Assembly (NCBI GenBank): GCA_022113835.1
Contig: JAILWY010000027.1
Span: 13,394,501 to 13,458,500, forward strand
Direction: 5' to 3'
DNA length: 64,000 nucleotides
Source of the DNA: Atopsyche davidsoni
Taxonomy: Eukaryota > Arthropoda > Insecta > Trichoptera > Hydrobiosidae
In this document: positions 50,811-62,836 of the stretch, piece by piece
How the letters are laid out: each line of letters opens with the position of its first letter
Numbering within the stretch: the stretch's first letter is position 1
Program-made: the position numbers and the translations under genes
Notes under the pieces: generated by a model
Databases searched by the model: none
The model's input: the letters and a program-made list of their open reading frames with translations, nothing else
Told to the model about the DNA's origin: nothing

Positions 50811-51133
50811 TAACAACTATATTTTTTTAAATTCCTAATACATATGTACTTCACGTTCGAGGATTTGTCTTGAGAAATTTATATTTTTAGCGCAATAAGC
50901 CTGCGCGGGCCGCCCGGAGTGCGTTCAGTGATTTCTACTGCAGACAAAGCCATAACTTAAAGATCTAAGTAGTTTTACCAAAAACAATAAGGAAATAGAA
51001 GTAATTAAAACTTCGCTTTACAATTGTAATTATAATAATAAGTGATGTTCAGTTTATTATAACATGTTTTATAACAGACCAATTAAAATTACTGCAATAC
51101 AGTTAAATTAGAAAATACATTGACTTTTTATAG

Positions 51134-51139
51134 TTTATT
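51134..51139 (-). terminator. Candidate poly(A) signal of ATG16L1
   Basis: AATAAA on the - strand, about 250 nt after the stop codon at 51391. It is the first such hexamer downstream. Confidence 0.45.
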
Positions 51140-51390
51140 AACAAACCGTACCAACAATTTGGCATTAAATTTTACAAATATATATTTTTTTAAATCTAAA
51201 TATTTTTTTAAATTTGAATATATATATATATATGTATATTAATAAAAATTGATGAAAATTTATCCGATTGGGAAATGTCAGGGTGTGGTTCCTTATTCGA
51301 ACAAAGAATAAATGAAAGGATGAAATGAAATGGTAACTGTGAGTGGGAAGCTTACCTGCAGTGGAGAGTGGAGAGTGGAGGCTTCCCTTG

Positions 51391-54120
51391 TCACATGTCC
51401 CCCCACAGCACGGCCTTCTTGGCGCGGTCCACGCTGACGAGGCAGCTGCCGTGAGGATGCCACGCCACGGCGGTCACGGCGGCCCTGCGGACACGAGCAA
51501 TGGTCACTTCAAGGTCAAACCACACGTCCATGGCGTGAACTTACTGAACCACGCTACGTGGCCTCTTCGGCCTTTTCAAAAATTCTATTGCCAATATGAT
51601 TTTTACTATTTTATTTAAACACAGAAAACTGTTTTTTTATGTAAAAATAAATAAAATAAAATAAAAAAATGTATAGGTTTTTTATTATTATTAATAATAA
51701 AGAAAAATTTTAGCTAAAATTATTTTATTTGAAACAATAAAAATATTTAATGTGCTATTATATACGGTTTTATTGAAGATATTACCTAATTACATAATGA
51801 ACATTAAAAACAGTTACTCGAGTAGGAACTTCATTTATTGTAGAAATACAAACAATTCAATAAATAAATAAAAAGCTTATAACGTATATAACTTAGTGAA
51901 TGCTAGCTCTTCGCCATTGATAAGTAATTTCAAACAGACAAAAAAAAACAAATTTGGCGATGGCTTGAGAGGGTTGAAAAGCCTTGCCGAACCTTTAGAT
52001 TTATTAATATTATTTTTTCTTCTGTTCGAAAGTTGACTATTGAATTTTATTTCTGGGTATCGTATGTAGTTTGTTATTACGTCCACATTCTCAGCAGCCG
52101 ATAGAAGCGGATTGATTCAACACATAATCGCGAGTTGAAGCAGTCGCGAAAAACCCACATTGCCAGTTAAACATTAATGTTATTAAAGCGAGTATAAAAC
52201 GAGTTGTTATATATATTTTTTAATAAACCAAAATTAACTTTAAACAATTTATGGAAATGAAAAAAATGTGGTTCTGTTTATAAATGAAAATGGTGAATCA
52301 TCAGAAAAACTTATATAATATCTCGAAATATTTGAGGAAATTCAATAATTATTTATGTGCAAAAGATTAATTGGTTGTAAACCTAAAGCCATTGTTCGAA
52401 ATGTGTCTGCAGTAAGCGATCACGGGAAAAATACATTGCATATTTGCGGTGGTAGTTTATAGTTTAATTATGTTGGAAAATAATTGTAAAACTATCGGCG
52501 GCGAGGCAAAGGGGAGCATTTATCATTACTATATGGCCGAGTCAGTACCTCTGACGTATAACGCAAATATATTGCTACTGCGAAAGATATACAATTAAAT
52601 ATTCAGAAGGGTAGTTATTTTCCATAATTATAGCTGTATAGTGTATATTCATAATAATTTAGTAATTGGAATGCTGTATGCTTAGCTACTGATGATTAAA
52701 TACAAATGTTGAAATGGATATGTTTCGTTTAGTGAAATCACTGTTTTTTTTTTGTGTACATTTAGTAAATGTTTATGGAAAAAAAAAAGTTAACACAGTC
52801 TTCTTTATTCCATAAATATGATAAATTCTCAATGAGATAATTTGAGAACGAACAGTCCTGAGTGCACCACTCTGTCGCAAAGAAAGAGTACGCAACCAGC
52901 AGCCGGTCGATACGTCTCTGGCATTAAGCTTGTAGGTTAATGCCAGAGACGACAATGCAATACAAATTTTGCGTCAGAAAAGCTTTTTGCTTGAAAGCTT
53001 AAAGTCGAAAGCTAATTGAAAAAATCTCCGATATTGAGATCCACAGTCCATTTGGATCTCTTATCCTAGAAACTGTATGATTACTAGGGCTGCTCGTGAC
53101 ATCATTCTGCCAGAACTTAAAATTTTTTTCATAGACGACATCGCGCTATCTCATAAACGAGATATTTAATATTATCCATTCCTTTTCCCTTCGTTGAATT
53201 TTTTCAACGTTACGTTGAAATTTATTATTAAACGATAAACTAGATAAAAAACGTTTCATGATTCAAGAAATATACATGCAAAAAATATTATTTAAACCAG
53301 TTTGCCTGATTTTAAATTGCTTTATATTTGCTAATTATTTTGATGGATTGAGAAAAATTTGGTGAAAATTTTTATCAATAATATTTTAAAATAAATCAAT
53401 CGATACCGAATTCCGGAAATCGAGGCAAAGCACGGAAAGATAACAAAGCCCCAATAGAAAAGCTGTTAAAGTCACCTCGCCTGGAACGGCCATCTGCGAG
53501 ACTTTTTACTGCAACAAAAAGAGAAAAGCACAACTACTAAAGCTTCGGTCTTCAAGGAAAGAAAAAATCGAAGTAGAGAAAATTGCACACATTAAGTGAT
53601 GACTATTTACGATTGAGGTTTGTAATAAAATCAATGAGGATTTATCCTTGTTAAGGAAATACAACCAATCAACATACGTTAAATAAAATAAAATTAATCA
53701 TTAATTATCTGCTTTAGATGCATAATAAATAAAATAAAAAAAAGATTTGAAATTAAATCGATCAGTTTATAACTATAAGACTATGATTTTCATTCACGAA
53801 AATAAACATATCCATAAAACAGTGCAAAAATAATAATATTCGTTAATCACTAAAGCGCTCCACACACGTAGCAACAAATTGCCCCTTCGTTCAACAAATT
53901 GAACAATGGTGTAGCTATACATATATTCACTGGTATACCAGTGAATATCGGCGAAATCTCACAAAAACTACTGGTTATGGCAACATTATTGTTCAATTTG
54001 TTGAACGAGAGGGAAATTTGTTGCTACGTGTGTGGAGCGCCTAAAGAACTTTAAAATAAATCAATCTACACTTGTTTATTGGTGACTCGTCAAAACACAA
54101 TTATAGGATACAGACACACA

Positions 54121-54164
<44 letters not shown>

Positions 54165-55057
54165 TACATATATAATATTCATATATATAATATTCATATA
54201 TATAATATTCATATATATTATATTCATATAAACAAATGTGTATTTTCCAATGGTATCCACCCACAGGATATGGATTGAACAATATTTAAATATATCTGTG
54301 AGAAGAAAACCTGTATTCAGGCTAAAAATAAACATTTTATAATATACTCGACTGAATATCACTGTACCAAAAAGAGAGACCGATTAAACAAATAAAGAAG
54401 CCGGGTGGCCGCGGCAACAGGGGCAATTAACGGAGAATTATGAAGACATATTATTTAGAAAAATAATTTCGTACGAAACCTGAAATTCAAATGTAAGTAA
54501 TGTGTGTGCTAATAAAGCGTATTTTATATTATAACTTACAGAAATTTCCAGGAGTTGTAATAAGAAAAAATGCACCAGAAAAATAATTTAGTAAACAAGT
54601 TGTGTTTTGTAAAAATTAATAAAGTATGAAATATATATTTTCAGAGTAAATTTAAATACCTACACAAATTTATTTTCCAATCAAATTTTAAATTTATTCT
54701 TCTGATAATGCTTGTCTTCAATAAGTTGACAATCCTTGCAACGAGTCCCCGGTATTTCGTATTGAACACCGGAGAAAGAGGAAGTTCCCGATAGTGAACA
54801 CGCAGTGGTTCTGGTCCCTGGAACTCTCTCCTCGCACGAGGGTGGCCGAGAGGCCCGGCAAGGTGTTTAACATAAGATACGTTGGGGAGTTGTATAAAAC
54901 TTGTAAAAGTTCCAAATAAAAATTACTGTTATCAAAAAAAACAAAATGACCACAAAAAAGTGTAAAAGTTAATGTTTTCGTATTTCAAGGGAATCTGAGT
55001 TATTTTCAGAACAAATTAAGCCGAAGTGAGTGGAGCAGCACTTAAAAGAGATATTTG

Positions 55058-55120
<63 letters not shown>

Positions 55121-58010
55121 ATACTTATATCTTATATTTATATGATCGTATAATACAAAACGAGAAAACTGATAAGAACAAAACAAATAATAAAAAATAA
55201 AACTTAATGATTCACGATACACTGAAAGTTATAACTGACATTTAAGATTCTTTTTTTTTATAGAGTTATCGCTAAAAAAAATAGGAGTTCTATAGTTAGT
55301 TCCTCTGAAATTAATAGAAGTAAGAGATTTTCAGCACAATAGCTTCCTTTTCCTTTTCTCAAATCATTTCAGTCTTAAATAAATATATTACAAAAATTTT
55401 ACCTAAAATACAAGCATTTCCGAAATAAGATATGAAAATTTATAAATGGCAATACAATGTATTTAATTATTTAAACACCATTCTTGTGTGAAAAGAAAAA
55501 AAAAATATTTTGTACTAAAACCACCGTTGTAGCCTCTCGACCACCCCGCGAGGAGTCCTCGAGAGATCGAAAACCAAATTGAAAGATATAAAAATAACAG
55601 AGAGCAGACAGCGAAGACTTGTGAAATGATATCCGCGACAGTGAAGCGCGCATAAAGGCTTCAGCAGCGCCTCCCCGCGCAAGAAGGGTCCTCAAGACGC
55701 GCCATAAATCCGCCCGATAAAAGGAATTCACTGCCGACAAGATACGCCCGAGAGGAGAAATGCTATGGTGAAAATATTGCGATAAATCATTTGGATCTGA
55801 TACTCTTGAATAATGACGGTGCAAGATCTTTGGATAAAGTACAAGGTTTGAATTTATAATGCTATATGTGTGCACACCTTAACTAGAATTCGTTACAAAC
55901 TTTATCGTGTTAGTGAAATCTTTTATTAAAAAAAATAATTACATATGACTGCTAAATGATTTTTTTAATAATAAAAACGAATTAAAACATTCAAATTTAA
56001 TATGAACCGTTACTGTCAAAACTCAGATAGGTGTTAGTTTTGTTAAGGATTCTCCTACTAGGACGAGGGTCGAGGTGGGAGTTTGCAGCATATCCACCAG
56101 CAGAGCCAACGAGCCGAGTGCTTTGCACACAGAAGCACTCAGAATAATTTTGTGCAAGTTACGAATTGTGTGTGTTTTCAATATTATCATAGTTTTATAT
56201 TTTAATATAAACGAATAGAAAATTTATTAGAATTAAGAACATTTTAATAATGTAATTTTATGGGTAAATAATAAAAAGTTCCAACTTAAACTTTCTGAAA
56301 AGAGTATGAATGGAAACATATATGGAGATGGAAACGGCAATTTGTATTGTCTTCCGTAAAAGTATTTTCAATATAATAAGGCCGTAGAAATAAATAAGAG
56401 CTTATGGGATTGATGAAAAGTAAGTATATTTATGAAAAGTAATACGTGAAAAACCGACAAATGTAGAGTCTCAGCCAGGAGCGGATGTGTCTCGCGCCGA
56501 GGTAGTAGCGACTGAGGTACTCACGTGTGGTCGCGCAGCACCGACTCCACCTTGCTGGACTGCACCCCCCAGATAAAGATGTCTCCATCCGCCCCACCCA
56601 CCGCCACGTGGCGTCCGTCGGGAGTGAAGGACGCCCGCGCCCAGTCACATCCCACCTTGAATGCGTCGTCACTGCAAAAGAAAAATCAAGCTGCAGGTTT
56701 TTCGGCTAATCGAAGAAGCTTTGTAACAATACAAAGCTATTAAATAAGCAATTATTTGCCAATCGCGGCAAAATCAGGACGAACCGACAAGTTTTTTGAT
56801 TCTGTTAAAAATACTGATCGTTTTCAAGCACAAAGAGAAGAAAAAAATCTCTCAATGAAAAGACTTCATAGACAATATATGCCGGAGCAGTTACAAAGTA
56901 CTCGCTTATTGGCCTCTTTGGCTCACGGTTGTCTATTCTCAAAGAGTGGTCGAAATTACAGATTCCTCAGTCAGATTTTCAAGGCTCAAATACCTCTCGC
57001 CGATGGAGCAAACACCAAGGCACGCCTTAGTAATTTAGGGAAGTGGTTAACAGTAGAGTCTTTATTTTAAAACGGCCAATGGCCACGAAGTTCTGATACC
57101 TGAACGACCCGACGATGGCTTTCATGCGCAGGTCCAGGAGCTTGATGGTGTCATCCCTGACGCAGGCCAACAGAGAGTTGCAATCTGAGAACGGTGAAAA
57201 TAAACAGATATTCAATGATCCACATTTTAACCCACATAGGTTTTGTAAAGTTTTGAAATGTATAATTTTAATTATCGCTTAGTTACAGGCTCTCGATGGT
57301 CGGAAGGACGTGACACAGACGTCGTCCATATTTATACGTTTCGAAGGAAGCACCGACCCGGTGACCGGTGAGGTCTTGTGGGTTCTGATCTCATAGCCTC
57401 GACAGTTGAATACTGTTGTATTGGACAGAATCAATGAGCTTTACTCAATAAAACAGTTGTGGCTACGGAATTATTAATTTACACAAAACTATCACAAACA
57501 TTCTTGGAGAATGATATAAACAAAAAAAAATTAAAGATTTTGTTACGTTGATTAAGATAAACAAAGAATGAAAATATTCTTATTGAACCAAATCCAGATT
57601 AGATTTTAATATATAAGTTATTTCACATTATTTTTTTAACATAACGGAGTAATACAAGTAATTACAAAAAAATATATAATTAATAATTCATTTTATGAAT
57701 AAGTTTTCAAATAAAAAACCACCTTCTCTTATGATTAAATGTATTAAGTCATATGTAGTTCATCTCCCGTTTTCCAAGTCTGAAAATCCGTTAAGTTTTT
57801 GACAATATTATGATTAAATGAAGTACTCACCTCGAGACAAGTCGAGAGAGGTGACCTTCCCCTGCAGCACGATGTGGTTGGCGGTGCTGTCGGTTCGGAT
57901 GTCCCAGAAGCGAATGGTCTTGTCGAAGTGACCGGATATGATGGTGGACCCGGAGCCGTCTGACGTCACCACATCGTTGCAACTTGAGCCGGCGAACTTT
58001 GTCGATATGC
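51391..58010 (-). CDS. ATG16L1: ATG16L1, last four coding exons (C-terminal WD40 repeats)
   Basis: Exons in order of translation are 58010-57831, 57184-57100, 56671-56525 and 51484-51391. All have GT-AG borders and matching phases, and together give 167 residues to a TGA stop. The peptide includes FAGSSCNDVV, SGHFDKTIRFWDIR, CVRDDTIKLLDLR, FKVGCDWARASFTPDGRHVA and ends VSVDRAKKAVLWGDM. These are the last WD40 blades of autophagy-related 16-like 1; FAGSSCND and the KAVLW end are diagnostic. ATG16L1 scaffolds the ATG12-ATG5 conjugate, and the complex directs LC3/Atg8 lipidation on phagophore and single membranes. The WD40 domain is the part linked to non-canonical (single-membrane) autophagy. 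The coiled coil, ATG5-binding N-terminus and early blades must lie upstream, beyond the right edge of the window. The exons look intact. The intron before the last exon is about 5 kb. Confidence 0.93.
52913..52951. repeat. Perfect 14-bp hairpin in an ATG16L1 intron
   Basis: The arms CGTCTCTGGCATTA (52913-52926) and TAATGCCAGAGACG (52938-52951) are exact complements with an 11-nt loop. It could be the core of an old foldback element or a structured intronic RNA. Confidence 0.8.
53854..54041. mobile_element. PIF/Harbinger-type MITE, 188 bp
   Basis: Long terminal inverted repeats (about 55 bp, few mismatches) begin GCGCTCCACACACGTAGCAA at the left end, and the right end carries the complement. 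A TAA trinucleotide flanks both sides (53851-53853 and 54042-54044), the target size and sequence preferred by Harbinger elements. The centre holds a 26-bp perfect palindrome (53923-53948). It is non-coding. Confidence 0.75.
54123..54240. repeat. (TA)n tract with imperfect TATAATATTCA repeats
   Basis: A pure TA run to about 54162, then about four units of ATATATAATATTC. Confidence 0.85.
55062..55116. repeat. (TA)n microsatellite
   Basis: An uninterrupted TA run within an ATG16L1 intron. Confidence 0.95.
56756..57070 (+). other. Unassigned 104-codon open frame inside an ATG16L1 intron
   Basis: It is open on the + strand, antisense to ATG16L1, between its second- and third-last exons. The peptide (starting MPIAAKSGRTDKFFDSV, containing QREEKNLSMKRLHRQYMPEQ) has mixed charged and hydrophobic residues and looks less like random sequence than most frames here. 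I recognise no domain and no splice or promoter context. It may be a chance frame or a fragment of an unrecognised insertion. Confidence 0.2.
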
Positions 58011-58480
58011 CTGCAACAAAGGACACGCGAGTATTACATCCGCTGATCTTGCCATCAAAGGCGCGTTTCATACATAAATAATAAAACAATATTGTTTTCA
58101 ATGTATCAAATATTTTCAAAACGCACAAACATAACTTGGATATTTGATGTATGCCTATATATATATTATCGAGTTATTTTAAAATGTACATTTTCACACG
58201 ATAGTTTACGGCCATATCTATATTCATTTTAATTTTATACAAAAAAAACGAATATAATTATTCTTAACAAAGCACCATTATAATTAAAATTTAAAAAAAT
58301 ATGTTGTCTTATATGAATATTAAACATACCATTATTATAAAGTTCTTCATATAAAATAATAGCTGTATATACAGTATATAACAAAAGAGCGTAACCGGCA
58401 TAAGTTATAAACAAAATTAAGTCTAGCATTGGAAAATAATAAAACACGTAGTTAATCATACATAATTAGATGCTTTATTA

Positions 58481-59487
58481 TCAATAAGGTGTCCAGTCTC
58501 CTCCGTTGTTCATAATAGCCAGGCATTTTTGAGGCATACTTTCAACTAATTTTTCTGCATATTTCCGGCATAATGATCTCCATGCATATGGCCTTTAAAT
58601 TGCGAGAAAGCTCGGCGGCAGTAAGCGTTTTTTTCCCTCGAAATTTAAGCTTCACCATCGCCCAAACGTTTTCAATTGGGTTTGCGCCAGGAGATCGTGA
58701 AGGCCAATCCAAGACCTCAATGCCTTAATCTTGTTTCCACGCGCTGCATAGGCAACATCGGTGTTTGGGGTCATTATCTTCTTGTAATATCCATGATTCA
58801 CTTGGGATTGGGAACAGTCTTCGGGCAGATATACCAAATATACCAGAATAATGTTTTCTGGTATATTTGGTTCATTCTTGCAGCATTCAAAGCTCCAGTA
58901 AACAAGTTCAAATTGCCAAAACCACGTTTTGAAAAACATCCCCAAATATGCACCTTTACCGGATGTTTAACAGTTCTTCCGACCAGTCTGTTATCGGCAG
59001 TTGACCAAGCACGAAGTGAGATACTAGTTGCCCAAAACGAAGCTTCGTCAGAAAATATTATCTTGTCCCAGTCGCGGTCTTTGTTTTCTTGTGCCCAGGA
59101 CATTCTTTTTTTAGCGTGCTTTTTTGAAAGGAGCGGTTTCATCAATGTGCTTCGGTATTTTAACTTAATCTCCATTAAATGTCTTGTTATTGTAACTAGA
59201 GATATATTTAGTCCTTTTTGCTTCAGTTTTTCTTGTGCAGATCGCAAAGATAGAGGTGGTTTCTTCAAAAATAGGTTAGTTATCCACTTATCCTCGGTGG
59301 ATAACAACTTTATTGTTTTACCACGTTCTGGTAGGTCATCGACGTGTTTTGTTTCTAAATATCGTCTCACCCACTTGGTTACAAACGCCCTTGACTTATT
59401 CATATACTTTGCAGCCTGAAAGCGTGACATTTTTGGTCCTTTAGGATGCGAACAAAGGAACACTGCCTCAGCATACGCGGCACTCAT
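58481..59487 (-). pseudogene. Tc1-like (DD34E) transposase, broken
   Basis: The N-terminal 229 residues are open (59487-58798). A helix-turn-helix region (RFQAAKYMNKSRAFVTKWVRR) is followed by the first catalytic Asp, D147, in IIFSDEASFW. A frameshift near 58840 moves the reading into another frame, where ILQEDNDPKHR holds the second Asp and SPGANPIENVW the Glu, with 34 residues between them. A stop (TAA) interrupts this part just before GIEVLDWPS, and a second frameshift precedes the final CLAIMNNGGDWTPY-stop at 58481. The layout is standard for Tc1 transposases of about 335 residues. Terminal inverted repeats were not recognised. It is dead in this copy. Confidence 0.85.
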
Positions 59488-59963
59488 CTCTGGGAATGTG
59501 CACTCTGTGCGAAGTAAACACGAAAATTAGATAGTTTTTACGATGCATTAAGGACAAAACGTTGGGCTACCTGTTTGTTTCTTATGTTTTGCAAAAGAAC
59601 CCCGAACACATTTTTTTACAGCGGTCACGTTCTTGTGAAACTACAAAAAATACGATAAAACGTTGAAAATAAACCGCAACAACGAATAGATTATGCACAT
59701 CTCTAGTCATATTTTTTCAAATTCTTCTTTAAAATTTATATTTTACCAATGACTTTAAATTATTTTTCTAAGAAACTGACATAACCTTTTGGATTAATTT
59801 CCTTTGATTAATTTCATGTTGTCACGTGATCGGTAGAATTTGAGCCGAGAGCGGAAAAGTCCTGAGTCCCAGTCCTCTCGGGCGGCTAAATATAGACGAT
59901 GTGATTTAAAGCATATTCAAGTTTGCAGGGCGTTACTTATTTTATTTTATATTTTGCATTCAG
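59488..59963. other. Intronic/intergenic, no feature
   Basis: The flank of the Tc1 copy. Terminal repeats of that element were searched for here without success. Confidence 0.3.
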
Positions 59964-60113
59964 GGCAAATTGGCCAAGTTCAACAAACTGGCAAAAATCG
60001 ATCAAGCGAGTAATTTTGCACATGTGTGTGAACACTGCGAAGGAATTCGGAGGGCGCAGGCAACCTTGCGCAGAAATCTGACGGTCGTAATCGGAGAGCT
60101 ATATTTGGAATAA
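59964..60113 (+). CDS. Candidate terminal coding exon, unknown gene
   Basis: A T-rich tract ending TTGCATTCAG is followed by 49 open codons and a TAA stop. An AATAAA poly(A) signal follows at 60268-60273, 155 nt downstream. The peptide reads GKLAKFNKLAKIDQASNF, AHVCEHCEGIRRAQATLRRN, LTVVIGELYLE, with a CxxC pair. Acceptor, open frame, stop and poly(A) in the right order look like a last exon of a + strand gene overlapping ATG16L1 on the other strand. I do not recognise the protein, and no partner exon could be proven. The start phase is 0, so it cannot join the 9.5-kb exon directly. Confidence 0.3.
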   Translation, partial: GKLAKFNKLAKIDQASNFAHVCEHCEGIRRAQATLRRNLTVVIGELYLE

Positions 60114-61584
60114 GTTTCGATACTCGACATATGTTTCTAGTCGTTTCTATCCTTAATAATGATAAAAGTCAATAGTAATTTTTTTATTTATATGGCATAT
60201 GTGCGTCAGTCACACTTGTGTTACAACGATTGAAATGCTTGCCTAGTTACATAGCAATGGAAGTCATAATAAAAAGGCCTTGAGAAATAGAATTGCTAGT
60301 TGATATAGAGAATAGTCGGTTTGAAGCCGAGAAATTAATATCTCGGCTTCATAGGTTGTGAAAACGGTTGCAGGCAGCTGCAAAAAATAAACCAACATCT
60401 AAAACGTTTGCCAATTTGTAATTTGTTGCGGGGAAGAAGCAGGAGAGATTCGAAGGCCTGCGATAATTTGGGACTCCGTGTAAGGCCGAGGCACTCTGCG
60501 GAGCACAAAAGGGACTGAAAAGACGCCCGCCGGGCAGCCCGGCCGGCCGAGCAGGATAATGCCGACCAAATGAGTAATGTGTTCTCCAAACGAGAGACTC
60601 ACGGTGGTTCGCACGGGCCGCTGATCCCTCCCGGCTTTTGTTCAATTTCATTGTTTGTTTTATAGTACAAGCCAATGCAAATAAAATTCACCGGGCGTTT
60701 TTTATATTGTACATTTAAATTACGAGTAGCTTTTGCACTAGTGATGTCTGTTCAGGATTATATTGAATGTCCAATAAAAACTTTTAAAGCTAAATATTGC
60801 CGATTTATACATTTAGTGTTTGATTGGGATCTAAATTATGAATAAAAGAATTTGTTTTTAGAAAAAGAATGTCAATTAAAGCAACGAATTTTAGAGCAGA
60901 ATATGGAGAATACATTACATTTTAATATAAATGAAGATATTATTTTTCAAAAGATCGAACCAAGATAGCAAGTATTTTTGATAACTATAATTATTTATAG
61001 CTCGCGTCGGCGATCCAGTATTTGCATAGTGAAATCACTAAATTTTGTACTTGAAGATAAATTAACGGTAAAAATCCCCATGATATGAACCACCATAGTA
61101 AGGAAATCGTCAAATTAATATGATATAACGAAAGACCGCTGTAGATTTATTGAGATGTGGAAGTTTATAAATTATTTATAGTTACAATTATGTGTCTGAC
61201 ATTTAATAAGCCCTTCAAAAAATACTTAAAACAGATTACTTACCGTAGCATAAAATAAATAAACGCTTTATTGAGTAGTCTGTTTCGTTAAACATTCAAC
61301 TAAAATTTTAGTATCATATAAAAGGATAAGGATCTTTAAAAGCTGTTGCTTATCAAGTACCTAACTTACTGGCTATTTATTAAATGTTAAAGCATACCTC
61401 TCAGGTACATATTTACAATCTCGGCTGTAGCATTCCATTCCGTTTCCGGTTAGCACTTTCGAGCGCTACAATTAGAGCTTTTGCAGAAGTCATCTTACAG
61501 ACGAATATTTGCCACGCGCGATAGTGATGGGCTCGCGCCGCGCCATGGAATTCACTTCGGGCCTGGTTGCAATTTTATTGCTTA
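60114..61584. other. Intergenic/intronic, no gene supported
   Basis: A GC-rich patch at 60480-60620 gives overlapping - strand frames without a domain. The rest is AT-rich. Confidence 0.35.
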
Positions 61585-62836
61585 CTAGCGGATACCCGGC
61601 GCGTTCTACTGCGCTAAATAAAGAAATAGAATACTTTTTTTATTTGTTCGAAAAAAAAAATGAAATTTTGTTTATTTATTAACTTTTTATCTTAATGCTA
61701 GCGGATATATCGAGTTTTTTCGGTAGGTGTGTAAACATAGTCTTTTCGGCGTTCCAACTCTAAACGCAACATAACAGGAATTTTGCGAAAAACAGGAATT
61801 TTCTATGTTCAAACCAGCAATACTTAGCGATTGGCCATGAGCCTTGTTGATAGTTATTACAACAGCACAATTTAGGTGGATCTAAGTTGCGAATGAGCAT
61901 CTATGGTGAACCAACTTTTAAAGTTAAGATGTGTGGTGACATTCCAGATGGTTCCAAAGAGTTAAAAAACTCTATTGGATTGTTCATGCAATTTTTCGCA
62001 AAATTATTGTGGCTGTGCTGCTCGTTATTCGGCTTTTTTTTCAGTAAAATAAACACGTTGTTCGTTTTCTAAATGAACAGCAAGATGTTGAAAAGTTGGG
62101 TATCATTCGTGAATACTGAAACCAGGAATTTCATATTTTTTCAATTTCATTCGTGAATACCAGACCAGGAATCAATGTCAATATCAACGTTTCTTACTTT
62201 AATGGTGGTGGTGAATCCTCCATCTTCTGGCTTTCGTCGTCTGTATTTCGAATATCCATCCTCACCAGGAATTGTATCTCCGATTGTTTTCCAAATGCTT
62301 GGACAACGCTGTGTTGTCAGAAACGTAGCTTGTAAGCGGTTCTGGCGGGTCAACCAGCGTTGACAACTTGGCTTTTCCGGCTTTTTCAACCGGGTGATTC
62401 CTTTTGAAATTTCAGTGCATGGCAGTACAAACAAAGAGAGCTCATCGGCCCAATTACAACATTCGGATGATTACTGTAGTCGCAGTCTTTGTCATAATTG
62501 AATGCCACCAACTGAAAATCGATTCTTTGTATCGATTTAACCGCACGTATCTGATAACCTTTATGCCTGTTTTCATGTTGTTGAGGAGTTTCAGCAGCTC
62601 TTGCTGTGGTAGCTCTGATTCGAACTTGTTCTAGACGTGCTTCATGTTGTTCTGGTGTTTCTACAGCTCTTGACTGCCGCTCTTTCAACCTATTTGACTC
62701 TGTACGCACTTTTCGTTTTCCGGCAGTTTCGGCTGCTCTTTCGGCTCTTTTTCGTTTCGCATCAGCTGTATTTTTTCCAATTGCAGCTCTTTTCGGTGGC
62801 ATTTTTTGATATATATATATTTTTGATAACCAAAAA
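61585..62836 (-). mobile_element. Helitron copy A, internally deleted
   Basis: The - strand end at 61585 reads hairpin (GCGC...GCGC), CGGGTATCCG, CTAG, followed by T: a Helitron 3' terminus. The N-terminal coding part starts at 62802. The middle of the Rep/helicase ORF is missing. A 3' piece (61890-61990) still encodes NSLEPSGMSPHILTLKVGSP-like sequence shared with copy B. The 5' limit is placed where copy B sequence begins. Confidence 0.65.
62147..62802 (-). pseudogene. Helitron replicase-helicase, N-terminal fragments
   Basis: The frame from 62802 begins MPPKRAAIGKNTADAKRKRA and is rich in RAAETPEQHE-type repeats. It ends in CLYCHALKFQKESPG, which matches the start of the cysteine-containing N-terminal region of insect Helitron proteins. 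A frame change near 62400 leads to a segment containing DGYSKYRRRKPEDGG and VRNVDIDID, normally several hundred residues further on. A deletion must have joined them. Helitron proteins nick and unwind DNA for rolling-circle transposition. This copy cannot encode a working one. Confidence 0.75.

Larger units (their letters stand above)
51485..56524 (-). other. Last intron of ATG16L1 (about 5 kb)
   Basis: Donor GTGAGT at 56524 and acceptor CCGCAG at 51485 on the - strand. It contains a Harbinger-type MITE, a hairpin at 52913-52951 and two TA tracts. The rest is AT-rich without coding evidence. Confidence 0.85.

Noticed and set aside
58676..59419. 247-residue + strand open frame
   Set aside because: It is the antisense shadow of the Tc1-like transposase, whose - strand frame carries the real motifs.
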